Shown here piece by piece: positions 36,501 to 48,951 of a stretch of DNA of 64,000 nucleotides. The notes under the pieces were generated by a model. That model was not told the DNA's origin. It saw nothing but the letters and a program-made list of their open reading frames with translations, and made no database searches. The stretch lies in the NCBI GenBank assembly GCA_030248215.1, contig JASANG010001677.1, positions 37,213 to 101,212 of the forward strand, written 5' to 3'. How positions within the stretch are numbered: the first letter of the stretch is position 1; each line of letters starts with the position of its first letter. The DNA comes from Enoplolaimus lenunculus. Taxonomy: Eukaryota; Nematoda; Enoplea; Enoplida; Thoracostomopsidae. A program made the position numbers and the translations under genes.

Positions 36501-37153
36501 GTTTCAAGTTGAGCAAGGGTACATTTAGCGAACGAAGGAACGGCCATTATTAATCTTTGAATCGGCAACGCTATGCCAAAAATATTAAGATGTCTTTAGA
36601 AACTTAAAGTTTTGATATTTGCCGAAAATTCTGGCCCACGTTACTTTAAGGGGCGTCCAGGTTTCTGGTGGGTCTATAAAAGAGTACGTATAGATTCTAG
36701 ATTACATTTTTTGCTTAGGCTTAGGCTTAGGTTTAGAAACACATTTTTGCAACGATTAGGCTTAGACTTAGGCGTAGGAATACGTTTAATCTACTGTTAC
36801 GCCCCATAAAGCAACATTGGTCAAAATTCTTATACGGGACTGTTCTGAAATTGTGCATCCATATTCTGTAATTTTTTGACGCTGTTAGCAAGCGATAAGC
36901 GGTTTACTAATTACCTGTTTGTGCCAATGGAGTCAGACCGAAGCAAACTGGGTTAGAATACTGCACTGCAACCATGAATCGATATTCATTTAATTATTTA
37001 ATATTTTATTCAAATTTTGAGTTTACCTTCGACAAATATCAAAACTTTAAGTTTCTAAAGACATCTTAAAATTTTTGGCATAGCTTTGCCGATTCAAAGA
37101 TTAATAATGGCCGTTCCTTCGTTCGCTAAATGTACCCTTGCTCAACTTGAAAC
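36501..37153. mobile_element. Foldback element with near-identical ~120-bp arms
   Basis: Arm 1 at 36501-36622 (GTTTCAAGTTGAGCAAGGGT to AAAGTTTTGATATTTG) is repeated inverted at 37033-37153 with about two differences. The ~410-base loop contains a family I MITE (36632-36818). Arm 2 is itself flanked by direct repeats of TTCATTTAATTATT...GAGTTTACC (~36987-37030 and ~37157-37196). Confidence 0.85.
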
Positions 37154-37716
37154 TATATTCATTTAATTATTTTATTCAAATTTTGAGTTTACCTCTAAGA
37201 AGTTTATTAATACACAGTTTTACAATACAAAAAGATCAAATGGAACCTTTCAGACGGCTTTAACAACTGTATAACCTTTAACGTTAACGCTTAGAACTTT
37301 GACATGAATATTTTCAATTTCATCTGTGAAACTTCACGATATATTTTCAGTCTCAATAATAAATAGCGTTTGTTTGTCATCATCACACTCAGCAATAGGA
37401 GCTTGACGCTCGAGCTAAACAGGGTTATGACGCAATTTGAAGGGTCAAATGACACATACGTGTATGAATTGTTAAACACAGCGCATAAATTTCAGTGAAT
37501 TCGGCCCTTCGACAGCGATTACATGTCAGACGGGGGTAAAAATTTCAAATCAAAGCCTTTGGCAAAATAGTAGAAACTATTTTTTGTGGTATTTTCACAA
37601 AATTGAAATGGTTACATTTTCAAACGGGAAATGAACTTTTTCAAAATGGTTACGGTAAAAGTGTATGTATCTTGAAAACAAACGCATGTTTTTAATGCAA
37701 AATTTCACAATAATCT

Positions 37717-38716
37717 TTATCGAAAATTATCAAATAAAGTACGCGTCAACAAATTCAGCTGATTTTCAAGCTCGACACAGCACAACTCTTCATATTGTTT
37801 AATTGACGGTGGAACGCTGTCCAAATTGCGAGCAGATGACTCGCTGAGATCAGTAAAACACTGGATGCCGCATTTGAGCGTCACTGAAAATGTGTCCATG
37901 TTTACCTGCGTTGCTGAAAACTATTTCTCATGGCTGCAATAGAGTAAGCATAACCTTTCTAAGCTTATGTTCCTCCTGCACTTAAGTTTCATAGTCTTAG
38001 GCTTAGGAATATGCTTATACTGTTGTTACGGTCCTCAACTATGCACTGGTCCGGCAAGAAAATTATAATTCAACAAACCAGCCCGTAGCCAGAAATATGC
38101 CGGGGGCGCCTGAGTTTCCCCTGTGTCAATATTTTAACTCCCTCACAAATGTTTTGCCATGTATTCAGAAATCGGCTCTAAACAATGTTTTGTCTCCTGT
38201 GTAAAGGTGCTGAGCTGACTACAAACCTGTCTTTGAACGGTCAATGACGTATATTAAAAGAGACAGTTTGTGTAGACAACGAATTTGTCAGAACGGTTTT
38301 GGTAAAGTTATACCTACTTTCATTTGGAATCGTTTTACAGTCCAATTTGCGAATGACAATAGTTGCAAAAATAGGCCCTCATTTCTGAATGAATGTTATT
38401 TTTATATAAATAAATGACCAAACAAATATTTTTTCAATCTCTCAATTTGGTTGCTTAGAAACTCTTTTTTTCTCACAAATTTAGATTTGCTGATCAGACC
38501 AGATGATGAGAAGCTCAAATATGCAAAAAATTCCAAAATATTTTTAGCTTAAAGTGTTTTAATATAAATGTACAGTAAAGTACCTGGAGTTCCGTCATCA
38601 TTTGTTGCAGGACGAACCATATGAAAATAGTCAAATTTTTCACATTTCACCAACAACATACGCCAGCTGATGGCAACACAAAGTATTAGTATGGTATTGC
38701 TTATCATAAGCGACAT
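37717..38716 (-). CDS. Two-exon gene for a 99-residue predicted secreted protein
   Basis: Exon 1 (38716-38584) starts MSLMISNTILILCVAISW, a good signal peptide, and ends at donor CCAG|GTACTT. Exon 2 (37883-37717) begins after ACACATTTTCAG and ends with a stop. Phases (1 then 2 bases) match. The mature part has cysteines at 25, 49, 53, 79 and 80 (KCGIQC and EELCC), which suggests disulfides. A TATATAT box lies at 38766-38772, about 50 bases upstream of the ATG. No family was recognised. An additional small exon between the two cannot be excluded. Confidence 0.55.
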
Positions 38717-38765
38717 CTTAATATATTTAAATTGAAATAAAATGTAGTAATAAAGCTAAAAACGA

Positions 38766-38772
38766 TATATAT
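38766..38772 (-). promoter_or_regulatory. TATA-like box of the 99-residue secreted protein gene
   Basis: TATATAT about 50 bases before the predicted ATG at 38716, so a start of transcription 20-25 bases before the ATG would fit. Low specificity in AT-rich DNA. Confidence 0.3.
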
Positions 38773-40420
38773 TACGGTTCGAACAGGAACTAAATGTTCG
38801 GGACAGAAACAGGAAAAAGAAGCGGAAATAAAATAATTTTCAACACCGAATACTGTTTTACGTATTAGTAAAATCATCAAAAACGATATTACATATAGTT
38901 GTTATGGCTGTTAGGGGGCATATTCTGGGTATCCCTCTCATGAACTCGACAGTGGACCTTATCGTATCGCATTAATTATAGCTGCTCCCATTACGAACAT
39001 TAAAACTAAACCTAACCATTGGCCTAACCGCAAACGCTGAGAACACAATAAAACCTAAGCGTGAAGCTAAGCCTGGCTTAAAGCAGTAGCTTAAATATCA
39101 GGAGGCTTAGGCCGTCAATGAAATCATAAAGCAATCACTGGCTGTTTTAGATTTTCGCAGGTCCGTTGAGTTCAAGCAGATGCCTCGAACTCTACGTATC
39201 GCAAAAAATTGAAAACTAGAAATATTGATAAACTAAAAATTTGAAAACATGGAATAAAATGAAAAATAGGAGGCTAAAACCAGTGAGGCCAAGGCTAAAA
39301 TCACAAGACACTGTGAAGACTTGTAAAACAGATAAACTCTGTCACTTGTATCATTTTCGCTTTTAAAAATTCTCAGCTGCTTGTGACATATTTTCGACCG
39401 TGAGAAAATAACAAAACATCAAACAATCAGCCGCGAAGGCGGATCCAGTAAAAACATTACTTGTGTTTACAGGTTGGGATCAATATAAAATTAACGAATA
39501 ACATGCTTTGACGCATATATTCAACTGATGCTGTTCAACTCAATGCATTTTTCGATGATATTACAATTTTTGGCTAATTTTACTTTAAGGGTCGTAACAG
39601 TAGATTAAGCATATTCCTAAGCATTAAAACGTGCGCAAAAAATGTAGTCTACAATCTAAGCGTACTATTTTACAGACCCACCAGAAACCGGGACCGCTCT
39701 AAAAGTAACTTGGGTCGCTATGTGCGCAACAGAGTTCCGAAGCCACGGGCAATAATTGAACTGAACCTGGATCCGTTCCTGAGATCAAAATATTCAAACG
39801 AAATGTTTTCTTTTTCAGGCTTGAAAATCAAAGTTGAATTTATTTAAATCAAATAATTACAAAAAATCACGAGAATTCTGCGAAATTACAATTTTAGCAT
39901 TGGTGAAATCCGATTAACGGGCAAATCTTTCCTGAAATTCAATCTAGAAAATATTACCAGTTCGCTTAAACCACAGGCGTTAAACATAACTGTAATAGAA
40001 TAAACAACTTAACGCTCGAGTCTTAGGACTTCTCATGTCTTGTCAAAAATAAACTAATTCAGGGGTCGAAGCCAAGGAGGCAGTAAAGGTCAGCCCCCAT
40101 TGAAAAGTTTTATCCCCTTAAACTGTAAATTGCGATTAGTTGATTAATCAACTCAGAGATAGAATTAGTCTATTTCTGATTATTGCGTATTTATTTCGTG
40201 TAGTTACAATATTTTACGCTGAGTTGCTCATAGTAGACTCTATGTGGGAATGGGATAATAAATAAAATTAATAAATCCTTGATTCAAAATTAAACATTGA
40301 ATTCAATGAGAAAATCTTGATTATTGTTTTCTAAATCAACTGATCGTGACGAACCATCGGGAACGACAGAACAAATCAGAAGGAAGCAAAAATTTATCAC
40401 CAAACGCGGACTGACGTCCT
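38773..40420. other. Unassigned interval with one MITE
   Basis: Holds TTAGGC-like words (38996-39110) and a family I MITE at 39571-39714 (ATTTTACTTTAAGGGTCGTA to AAAAGTAACTTGGG). No exon supported. Confidence 0.45.
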
Positions 40421-40645
40421 GTACGGCAAAAAATGGTGAGTCAAATTGACTCTCTCCGAAATAGGCTTTTCCTGACTACAGAAACTGAGTCAAAAGTCGA
40501 CTCCGCTAGAGTCAAAATCAATTCACTGAATGCACAGTGAGCTGAAATTTGACTCTGTCGGAGTCGAATTGGAATCAGTTTGCGTAGTCAGGAAAAGCCT
40601 ATTGCGGAGAGAGTCAATTTGACTTACCATTTTTTTGCAGTGTAG
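40421..40645. mobile_element. MITE family A, copy 5
   Basis: GTACGGCAAAAAATGGTGAG to CTTACCATTTTTTTGCAGTG, with the full GAGTCAAA core. It is among the best-preserved copies. Confidence 0.85.
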
Positions 40646-40864
40646 GTGTTGGTTGGGACACTATTGGGTAGCCGCGTGTTTTTCATCAGGTTTTTCTGGC
40701 GTTTCGTTAAGAACCGCACGTGGTTCGCGCATTCTTGCCATTTTGGCTGCAGCTGTAGCATAGTTTCTATTAAAGGTTGGCCAATGTTACTTTTAGGGGC
40801 GTCCGGTTTTCCCGCAGGACAGCATGACAGGAGTATAATAGGGGCCAATTTATTTACTCCTGCC

Positions 40865-41265
40865 GACAACATTACGGGCAGATGGAAAAAGGGGAAAGCC
40901 TGTTTCGGCCAAATTGGAGAACGGGATAGCAGCAACGTTTGCTGGGAAAATGGGATAATGGGTAATGCCTGTTTTGCGTAAATGGGAAAACGGGACAGCT
41001 ACAATTATTCGCCGGGAAAACGGGAAAACGGAACAGGTTTATTTCGGGCAAATGAGAAAACGGGACAGCTGCAAATTTTTGCTGAAAAAAGGAAAAAACG
41101 GGACAGGCCTGTTTCGGGTAAATGAGAAAATAGAACAGCTGCAATTTCTCGCTGGGAACACGGGAAAACGAGACGGGTCTGTGTTGGGGAAATGGGAAAA
41201 CGGTGCAGCTGCCAATTTTCGCTGGGAAAATGGGGCAGCTCTGTTTCGACCAAATGGAAAACTAT
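40865..41265. repeat. GGGAAAACGGGACAGCTGCAA minisatellite
   Basis: Five to six degenerate units of about 60-65 bases: GGGAAAACGGGACAG, CTGCAATTTTCGCTGGG, then CCTGTTTCGGGTAAATG. ORFs across it on both strands repeat the unit and are not genes. Confidence 0.9.
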
Positions 41266-44200
41266 TATCTTGACGTCGAATACTAGCAATATTTGTAAAA
41301 CTCTTAAACTAATAGAGAACTTCGATAAGCAATCAAAAATTGATTACAATGTGGGCTTATTATTTTGTTTCGATGTGTCAACTCCGCAAGGAAATGTCAA
41401 CCTTACAAGCGACACGTATCGACCTACAACGAGTGAGCAGAAAATTGAACTAAAATTTTGAATGGCTGAGGCACTGCAAACATTAGGGAATGATAACTTA
41501 ATTTAGAACGTATTAGAATAAGAAGATTCTAAATTATCAGAAAAACTTCAAATTTTTTCAATTCATAGTCTCAAAACCTTCTAATCTAAATTTAAAATCT
41601 TGGGTAAAGCGCCTACACGAATTAGCTAAAAACTACGTCGTTTGGGTACCCGCCGACAAACTTTTATTTCAAACGAACCAATCATACGAAAGCCAAGGGA
41701 TGCGAAACCTTGCGTTAAACAATACATAGATGAAATATAAAATATTCATGTGAGAAAACGTTAATACTAGCTTCAGTAGCAGTTGCGTTTGAAAATCTAT
41801 CGCTAACTGGTAAATAACTGCTATAGTCTTTAAACTGCAGATGGTATTAAGTCACAAACAATACTAAATTGTTCTATAACCAAAATTAATCGTCGCTTAA
41901 CTAATTTGTGTTCTCTCAAAATAATTTTTTTGGCTTAAACCGACAATATTTCTCAAACAACGGATTTTGTCGCTTAATTTTGATAAAAGCACAAATGATA
42001 TGTTCAAAATTATTAAATTCTCGTAACACTTTTCGTAAGCTTCTTAAACAGTCTTTAAGTTTAACAAACCTGAGTCTGTATTCCGGTGAATTGTCTTTCG
42101 TAAACAAAATCCGGTTTGAAAATGTCTCAAAATCGAAAGTAAAACTTTTAATGAAAAATTTTAGTTTTCATTTTTTGTTCAAAATAACGAACAATTTGAG
42201 AAAATTTTCGTATTAAACGTTTTTAAACACTTTTAAAGCAAATAACAAGGTTACTGTTGGGTTTTTGTGTATCATTCGATCAAGTTTTGAACGCTGGTTT
42301 ATAATTCAAACAAAACGAAAAATAAACTTTACTAATTATTTTCTCATTTGTTCAAAATTATATGCGTAATTTCGGAAAAGCTTTCTTAACATCGTTAACA
42401 TTTGCCAAAAAGCTGTATAAAACCTAATTGTTGGTTATCCGATAGACTGTCTCAAGTTTCGAAGCCTGTTTTGTTTAACGCAAACGAAATCGAACGAAAA
42501 CTTTAACAAATTATTAAACCCTATTCACACGAGCAAGTTTTTGCACCAAAAACTTTTATGTGCCACTTGCATACGCAAGCTCAGTTACCAAACAGCTTTG
42601 AAGTTTGTGTAGCTGCAAATTATTCACTGGAATTCATTGTTTCCAATTTAATCTGGAGATGCAAACGCAGCTGCAAGTCGCATGAATTTCTTGCACCTGC
42701 CTTTTGATTGGCCCATCTGAAACCATGCCGTTAAACGCTTCTGAATTAATTCATACTTTTCGAATCAAAGAAATTTGAATTAACTCAATTACCATACTTG
42801 TTTGATATTTCGCGCCTACGGAAACAGTGTGATTGGATTAGTTTTACATTTTTAAGCATATAATTGCTCAAGCCGGCAGCCAACTCAACTTGCAAGGAGT
42901 GAGCTAAAATTTTTCGTAAGCGGCATACAAGCATTTTTTCAACGTACAAGTGAGGTTGATATTGTAAGAGGATCAAAATGTTTCATTTAGCTCTGGCTCG
43001 TTAGCTCCCGACCCCGCAGGCTACGGGCCCTTATCAATTATTATATGAATGTCCTGTTCGTGAAAGCTAAAATTACGAAATTTTATTGGGCTGAAGCAGT
43101 GTGAACAACTAGCGACACTGTTTCAATCTGTTTTAAAATTTTTTCAACTTTCAACTCCAGGAACAGAACAAATCACGGGTCGACAAGTTATGAAGGTTGG
43201 CAAGATATCGGGCGGACTGTTGTCGGGATCTCAAGATGTTGGGTGGCAAGTTATGGGGGTGTCGACTCGTTATATGGGGTCGATAAGATATCCAGGGCGA
43301 CGAGTTGTCGGGGCGACGAGTTGTCGGGACGGCGATATAGCGCGAAGGTCCAAGAGTAAGAATAAGGTTATGCCTAAGGCTAAGCCTACTTAAGTCAAAG
43401 CAAAAAATAATCTAAAGCTTATGCTTACTCTATTGCAATCCCGCAAAAAACGTTCCGTTCGTGAGTGATCTTTACGTGAGCTGCGTAAATAAAATGCATA
43501 AAAATGCTGCACCGAACGCTAAAACCACTTTATTTCATTTGAAGATTGTAAAAGTTTTAATAATTTATTAAACGCCGTTGAAAGCCACAAAGTTTACAGA
43601 AAACATTTGTTTGAAAAATTAACCCAAGTTTCATGTGACAAACCAATGCGAACGAGGATATTTGTGACCATCAAACAAAGTCTTTTAGAACAGCCAGTTA
43701 AGTACAGACGTAGCCATGGACTGTGAGCGAGCATTGCGAGCCATACAATTTGTTACTCAATCTACAGGTTGTAAAACTGCCTTGAAGTTTTCTCGGGGAT
43801 GTATGGATATATCTTCGTATCATTCGCTTTGACCCCTGTTGCATTTAAATTATCAGGGTCGATCAGCCGCCACATGTTTTTTCAGTAATTTTACCACCGC
43901 TAATTTTTAATGTCTTATAAAAGATCAACCGTCTTAGCAATGAACAAATTAGAAATTTATTTCACATTAATTAAAACATTTTGTGATAGTTCTTGGAAGA
44001 TTACAAGCTAAAATGCTCAGCTGTTTGAATACTAAGTTGTTTAATTGAAGCATATCACTGGGCCGGCAGCGAAAAAAAGACGACGAAAATATTGGTTTAA
44101 TACCACTCTGAAGAATCGTTTACAATAGCAGTTTGCTTGACACAAATAAAAACGGCCGAGGGTCAGCCAATCATACCCCATTCTGCAAGTAAATTCAGCC
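41266..44200. other. Largely unassigned; MITE F and D remnants
   Basis: AT-rich. Contains a SINE tail near 41735, a decayed family F copy (CCCTATTCACACGAGCAAG, 42520-42700), short tandem CGACGAGTTGTCGGGG words at 43180-43335, and a family D copy at about 43345-43490 (CCTAAGGCTAAGCC). The ORF at 41908-42216 lacks splice or domain support. Confidence 0.45.
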
Positions 44201-44204
44201 AATG

Positions 44205-45045
44205 TATAGAACAGTGCCGTAAAGGTTGTTTCAGCATATTTCTAAGCCTAAGCTTAAACGAAAGAATGAGCTTAAACATAAGCGTAAATTTAAGCCTAAT
44301 GTGGGATTCACGTTAAAACTGGGGCATCCTGGAACACGTTTTGTCCCATGTTGATTCGTTGTCAACATAAAATTTTGTGATCTGAATAGCAGTTTGTAGA
44401 CAAAATGTGAACGTCACATGATATTGGCTTACAATTTCCGCATCTCCAGAAATCACCGTATACAAACAGACATATGTATGATAGCGTGGACATTTACGGG
44501 AATATCATATAATATTCCGGAATTCTACCGAAAATCACGTCATATATGCAGAAGAATGTAATTTATGCGCAAGAATAATATAACAAAAAGCCAAATAATT
44601 TAGCGCTAAGTGATTTCGAATACTAAAATAGATTCTATTTTTCTGTTTCTGGGAAAGTTCTGCCTATATATTCTTAAGTACATATAATTCTTATTTTAAA
44701 TTTTAGTATCATACGATATTCTACCAGTCTAGTTTACCAAAACCTTGCATACTTTTTCAATCATGTCATATGGTACTGACGAACAATATATCGAATATTA
44801 TATGATATTGCAGTACAAACAGTGAATGTCACATTCAGATAGCAGACAATTCAAATTTTTGCAATTTGAAAACGGATTCACAAAATGTTACCCGCTATTG
44901 TAATAGGGACAAAATGTGTTCCAGGCTGCCCCAGTTATAACGTGTACCCCACATAAGCTTATGCAAAAAATAGTCTGAAGCCTTAGCTTACTCTATGACA
45001 GTCCCGCAGAAAAACGTTCCGCTCCTAATATTTACAGGACCCTAG
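44205..45045. mobile_element. MITE family D split by a family E element
   Basis: The family D left half (GCCAATGTATAGAACAGTGCC to AGCCTAA) stops at 44298 and its right half (GCTTATGCAAAAAATAGTC to GCTCCTAATATTTACAGG) resumes at 44955. The insert is a complete family E element. Confidence 0.75.
44299..44957. mobile_element. MITE family E (GGGATTCACGTTA), nested copy
   Basis: Terminal inverted repeats of about 45 bases: GTGGGATTCACGTTAAAACT...GGAACACGTTTTGTCCC and the inverse GACAAAATGTGTTCC...CAGTTATAACGTGTACCCCAC. The interior has AATATCATATAATATTCC palindromes. Related ends at 54486-54530 and 58200-58275. Confidence 0.8.
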
Positions 45046-45291
45046 ATACCACTATTACAGTGTTATGACCTGTGGAGTCTGATTTTGAATTAAGTTTTTT
45101 AGTTTAGATATGCATGACAACGACAAAGGTTTAATATTTTTAGTCGAGATGTGTCGAAACAGAGGGTGCCGGGGCCAGGAGCATACGGTATCATTGACGG
45201 TGCCAGAAAAACAATGTCCCGTGGCACAATTTAGCCAAAATCTGAACGCAGCACAATAAATTTATTACATTACCATAAGCAAAATGTCCAT

Positions 45292-46242
45292 TTATGCACC
45301 ATTCAGGTTATACTGCGCTCGCCAATGTCAAAAAAATGTCCCACCATTTTAACGCCTATCTAATTTACGAACACTCTCTAAAAATAGTGTCCAAAATTTT
45401 AGGTAGCTATACAACTTACATACAAAATAAAGCGACCGGGCATAAATAGTGTGTAAAAAACATCACCCTTTTAAAATACAGTGGATATTTTACGGTCAAT
45501 GTTTAGAAACTGCAGAGTTTAAAATTTTTCTTTATTTTTAAAATTTTGTCCCGAAAATTCACATTTTGGCGAAAAACTTAAATTTTTTCGCTAAATTCAA
45601 ATTTTGGTAGGAAATTCAAATTTTGGCGGGAAAATTGAAATTTTGGCGGGAAATTCGAATTTTGGTGGCAAAGTGGAATGTTGGCGGGAAATTCATATTT
45701 TGGCGAGAAAATTCAAATTTTGGTGGGAAATTCGAATTTTGGTGGGAAGTCGAATTTTCTCGGGAAATTCAAATCTTGGCGGGAAAATTCAAATTTTGGC
45801 GGGAAATTCGAATTTTGGTGGGAAAGTCGAATTTTGGTGGGAAATTCATATTTTGGCGGGAAAATTCAAATTTTGGCGCGAAATTCAAATTTTAGCGGAA
45901 AACTTAAATTTTGGTGGAAAATTGAAATTGTGGCGGTAAAATTCAAATTTTGCCGGAAAACTTCAAAATTGAGCTTGAAAATTTTAATCTAAGCATGACA
46001 TTCAAATTTTTTCGTTAAATTCTATTTTTTGGTGCAAGAAAAAACGCGCTGTCAAAGTACCCTGCCATTTGTCGAACATGTCCTAAGAATAGACTGCAAC
46101 GAAACAACATACTAGCTAAATAGTGTGAAAATAATTACTTGGTGCATGAAATAGCTGTAATTTTATTGCTGCTTTCCAATAATAGCATGGACATTTTTTG
46201 ACATTGGCGATCGCAGTATAACCTGGATGGTGCATAATAACA
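45292..46242. mobile_element. MITE family G carrying a TTTTGGCGGGAAATTCAAA minisatellite
   Basis: Ends TGCACCATTCAGGTTATACTG and the inverse CAGTATAACCTGGATGGTGCA (~45 bases with CGATCGC/GCTCGCC beyond). The interior, 45545-45980, is a ~17-18-base repeat of AAATTCAAATTTTGGCGGG. FGGKF-type ORFs there are repeat products. Confidence 0.85.
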
Positions 46243-46529
46243 CTAGTTTCACATCATGGAAGTTTCAACGAAATGCCGCGAGACAGCAAATCATAAAACG
46301 GTATCGTACTTCGAGGTACATGCAAACGCAAAAGGTACATAAAATTTGAAGTTTAGTGTATTTTACTGGCCCTGGCCCCAATGAAAATCCTGACTCCGGG
46401 ACATCTCTATTATGTAACACATTATAAAAGTGGATTCGTCTATATTTAACTCTTTTGAATTTAGCTTCAATGTCTCAGGTAACCAGAAGTTCGCGAGCAT
46501 ACAGGAGATCATGAAACTCGCAGACGGAA

Positions 46530-46735
46530 AACCCTAATTTGCCAAGCACTGCGCTCGGGTTTGATCTGTTCGATTTCGAACAAGTCTGTGGTGTTTGCTC
46601 TTGTGACCTTGATATTGAGACTTCTAGTTCGAATGGACATCCGGCACTTGCACTGGCGCAATGTGGACATTGGTGTTGTATTGTTTGCTGGCGGGCGGAT
46701 GTTGCGGAGCGGGTTTATAACGGCCACGGTCCAAT
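46530..46735 (+). CDS. RING1-like zinc-binding exon, probably fragment or pseudogene
   Basis: The frame encodes VCGVCSCDLDIE, an insert, then QCGHWCCIVCWRADVAERV and GPIGC. Spacing C-x2-C ... C-x-H-x2-C-x2-CW is the RING1 of RING-between-RING (Ariadne-type) E3 ligases, which transfer ubiquitin. The frame is closed upstream by a TGA and downstream by TAG at 46752. The only plausible donor is ATTGG|GTGCAC. A candidate following exon starts after TTTGCAG at 46791. No IBR or RING2 was found, so an intact RBR ligase is not shown. Confidence 0.45.
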
Positions 46736-46940
46736 TGGGTGCACGATAATCTAGCAGCGTTGATTCCTTTGCTTTCGCCTAATTGTTTGCAGATTGTCTG
46801 CAAATCAGGCGACAACGTATACGCCAGAACAAACACCACTGTTTTTTCGACGCTTACTTTAGTTGATACAGACCCCCGAGTTTCTAAAACAGTCATATAC
46901 AACATATCTTTGTACTTTAACTTATATAATATTTGCGACC

Positions 46941-47391
46941 CATGCTACTTTTATTTCCGTCCCGGTTTCTGGTGCGTCTGTAAAAGAGTAGGCTAACATT
47001 CTAGACTACATTTTTGCTTAGGCTTAGGCTTAGGCTTAGGTTTAGGCTTAGGTTTAGGAATACGCTTAACCTACTGAACCGGCAGCAAACGTAACGTTTA
47101 TTTACAAATATATTATTATGTACCTTTTGCAGTATATCAGAAATGTATCATGAATATCGAGAATACCACTTTCATCCCATGGAGACGTTTTTAAAGACAG
47201 TTATAACTACGGTCAATGTATAACATATGGCGTTAACTGTTGTACAAGCATATTCCTAAGCATAAGCCTCCACCTAAGCCAATCCCGAGCCGTAAAAATA
47301 AGCTTATACCAAAGCTTAGACTCAAGCTTAATATTACTCTATTCCACTTCCACAGAGAAACGTTCCGCTCCTAATGTTTACATGGGCCATA
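46941..47391. mobile_element. Family I and family D TTAGGC elements
   Basis: Family I left half 46941-47090 (CCCATGCTACTTTTATTTCC, GTAAAAGAGTAGGCTAACATTC, then GGCTTA repeats). Then a family D copy at about 47215-47391 ending CGCTCCTAATGTTTACATGGG. Confidence 0.65.
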
Positions 47392-47596
47392 GCTACATAT
47401 AAAATGTACGGCTGATTTAATGCGTACTATTGCTTTGGATTGCACACAAAATGTCCATACGTTTGTTAAAAGTGGTATAGCGTTCATTAAATGTTAATTA
47501 GACAAGCTCTGCCGTACGCGATTGCCTGCATAGCTAGTACTGGACGCCATAGGATATTTAAGAAACTATGTTCGGACGCATGTGTCTTTGGCGTGA

Positions 47597-47800
47597 AAAT
47601 TCAAACTTTGGTGGGAAATTCAAATTTTGCCGGAAAAATTCAAATTATAGCGGGGAAATTTAAATTTTGGCTGGCAAAATTAAATTTTGGCGGGAAAATT
47701 AATTTTTTGGCTGGAAAGTCAAATTTTGGCGGCAAATTCAATTTTCGGCGGGCAAATTCAAATCTTCGTGGGAAAATTCAAATTTTGTTGTTCCATAAAA
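47597..47800. repeat. Second TTTTGGCGGGAAATTCAAA minisatellite
   Basis: The same unit as at 45545-45980, in about a dozen diverged copies. No family G termini are recognisable around it. A third, short array lies at 49108-49215. Confidence 0.8.
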
Positions 47801-48951
47801 CCTAATTTTTAAGTCGGTTCAATGCGTTCCACGGTGTGATGCATTGCATACAATTGAAGATCTTGCAATAATTGCCGTATTTTGTGTATTGAAATTATAC
47901 AAAAAATATGCAAATTTGATGTTGAAATAGTTGTGCGATTGGAGGCATTTTATCAATCGATAGCTGACAGAACGATTGTTGTTGCTAGAAATGGACCAAA
48001 AAAATTATGCGGGCACACAAATTAATTAAGAAAATGGGTCCCCTTTATATAGATTGAGATGGAAATTTTAAGTATCAAGAGGAGTTGACCAGAGTCCAAT
48101 TAGCTTTGGGTCTGTTCGGTTATCTCCTCAGCACGCGTTTGCAGGAAAAAGTGGTCAGGTTTTGAGAATTTTTGCATATTTCAGCTTCTCATGGCCTCCT
48201 CTGATCATCCTATGGCTAAATTTGTATTTTTGAAAAATTCGCATATTTTGATGCAGCTTGCTAAGCTGAATCCAATGGTGTTAAATTTTTGTGATCAGAG
48301 TATTGGTTAACGAGTTATTGTTAAACAACTGATTTGGCGCGCTGCCAAAGATTTGGGTCGGCGCCAAATCAGTTATTTGACCATAATTCGTTAACCAATC
48401 GTCAGAGTGCAAAAAACTGAACGCCGTTGGACTTAGCTCCGACAGCTGTATCAAATGATATAAAATTTGTTAAACTTTTGGACAAAAAAATTTTGTGTCC
48501 CAAGGGAGACTTGGGAACTTAAAAAACCGAATTTTTCAAAAATTCAAATTATTGTGTGAAATGATCAGAGCAAATCATGAGAAGTTCAAATATACAAAAA
48601 ATTTTCAAAATCCGACCACTGTTGGGAAAACGCGGGCTGGAGGGAGAACCGAAAGGACCCTTAGTTTTACTGTTTTAGTCGACCTATGAAAATTTTAGGT
48701 CATTTCGTGCATGTCAAAGTTATTCAGACGGGAATCCGTTTTGTAAAAAATCTCGTTAGATTATGAAGATACTATATGGAATGTTGTGCGCTGACAATAG
48801 TGTGAATATACCACGGTGCCTAGAGCTGCGTAGCAATTATGTCGCTCATACGTTACATTACGTGCACTCGGCACATAACATGTCCACCCCTCAGAGAAAA
48901 TCAATAGCTTGTCCGGCTTATGTTTTATCGAAAATCTTTATTTCCTAATAG
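47801..48951. other. Unassigned interval
   Basis: Includes an imperfect inverted repeat around 48316-48402 (TTATTGTTAAACAACTGATTTGGCGC and GGCGCCAAATCAGTTATTTG). No gene supported, though upstream exons of the 48952 terminal exon should lie here or beyond. Confidence 0.4.

Noticed and set aside
40646-41289. Overlapping ORFs of ~90-110 residues on both strands
   Set aside because: They follow the period of the GGGAAAACGGGACAG minisatellite and have no domain or splice context.
45604-45992. FGGKF/NSNFGGK repeat ORFs
   Set aside because: Translations of the TTTTGGCGGGAAATTCAAA minisatellite.
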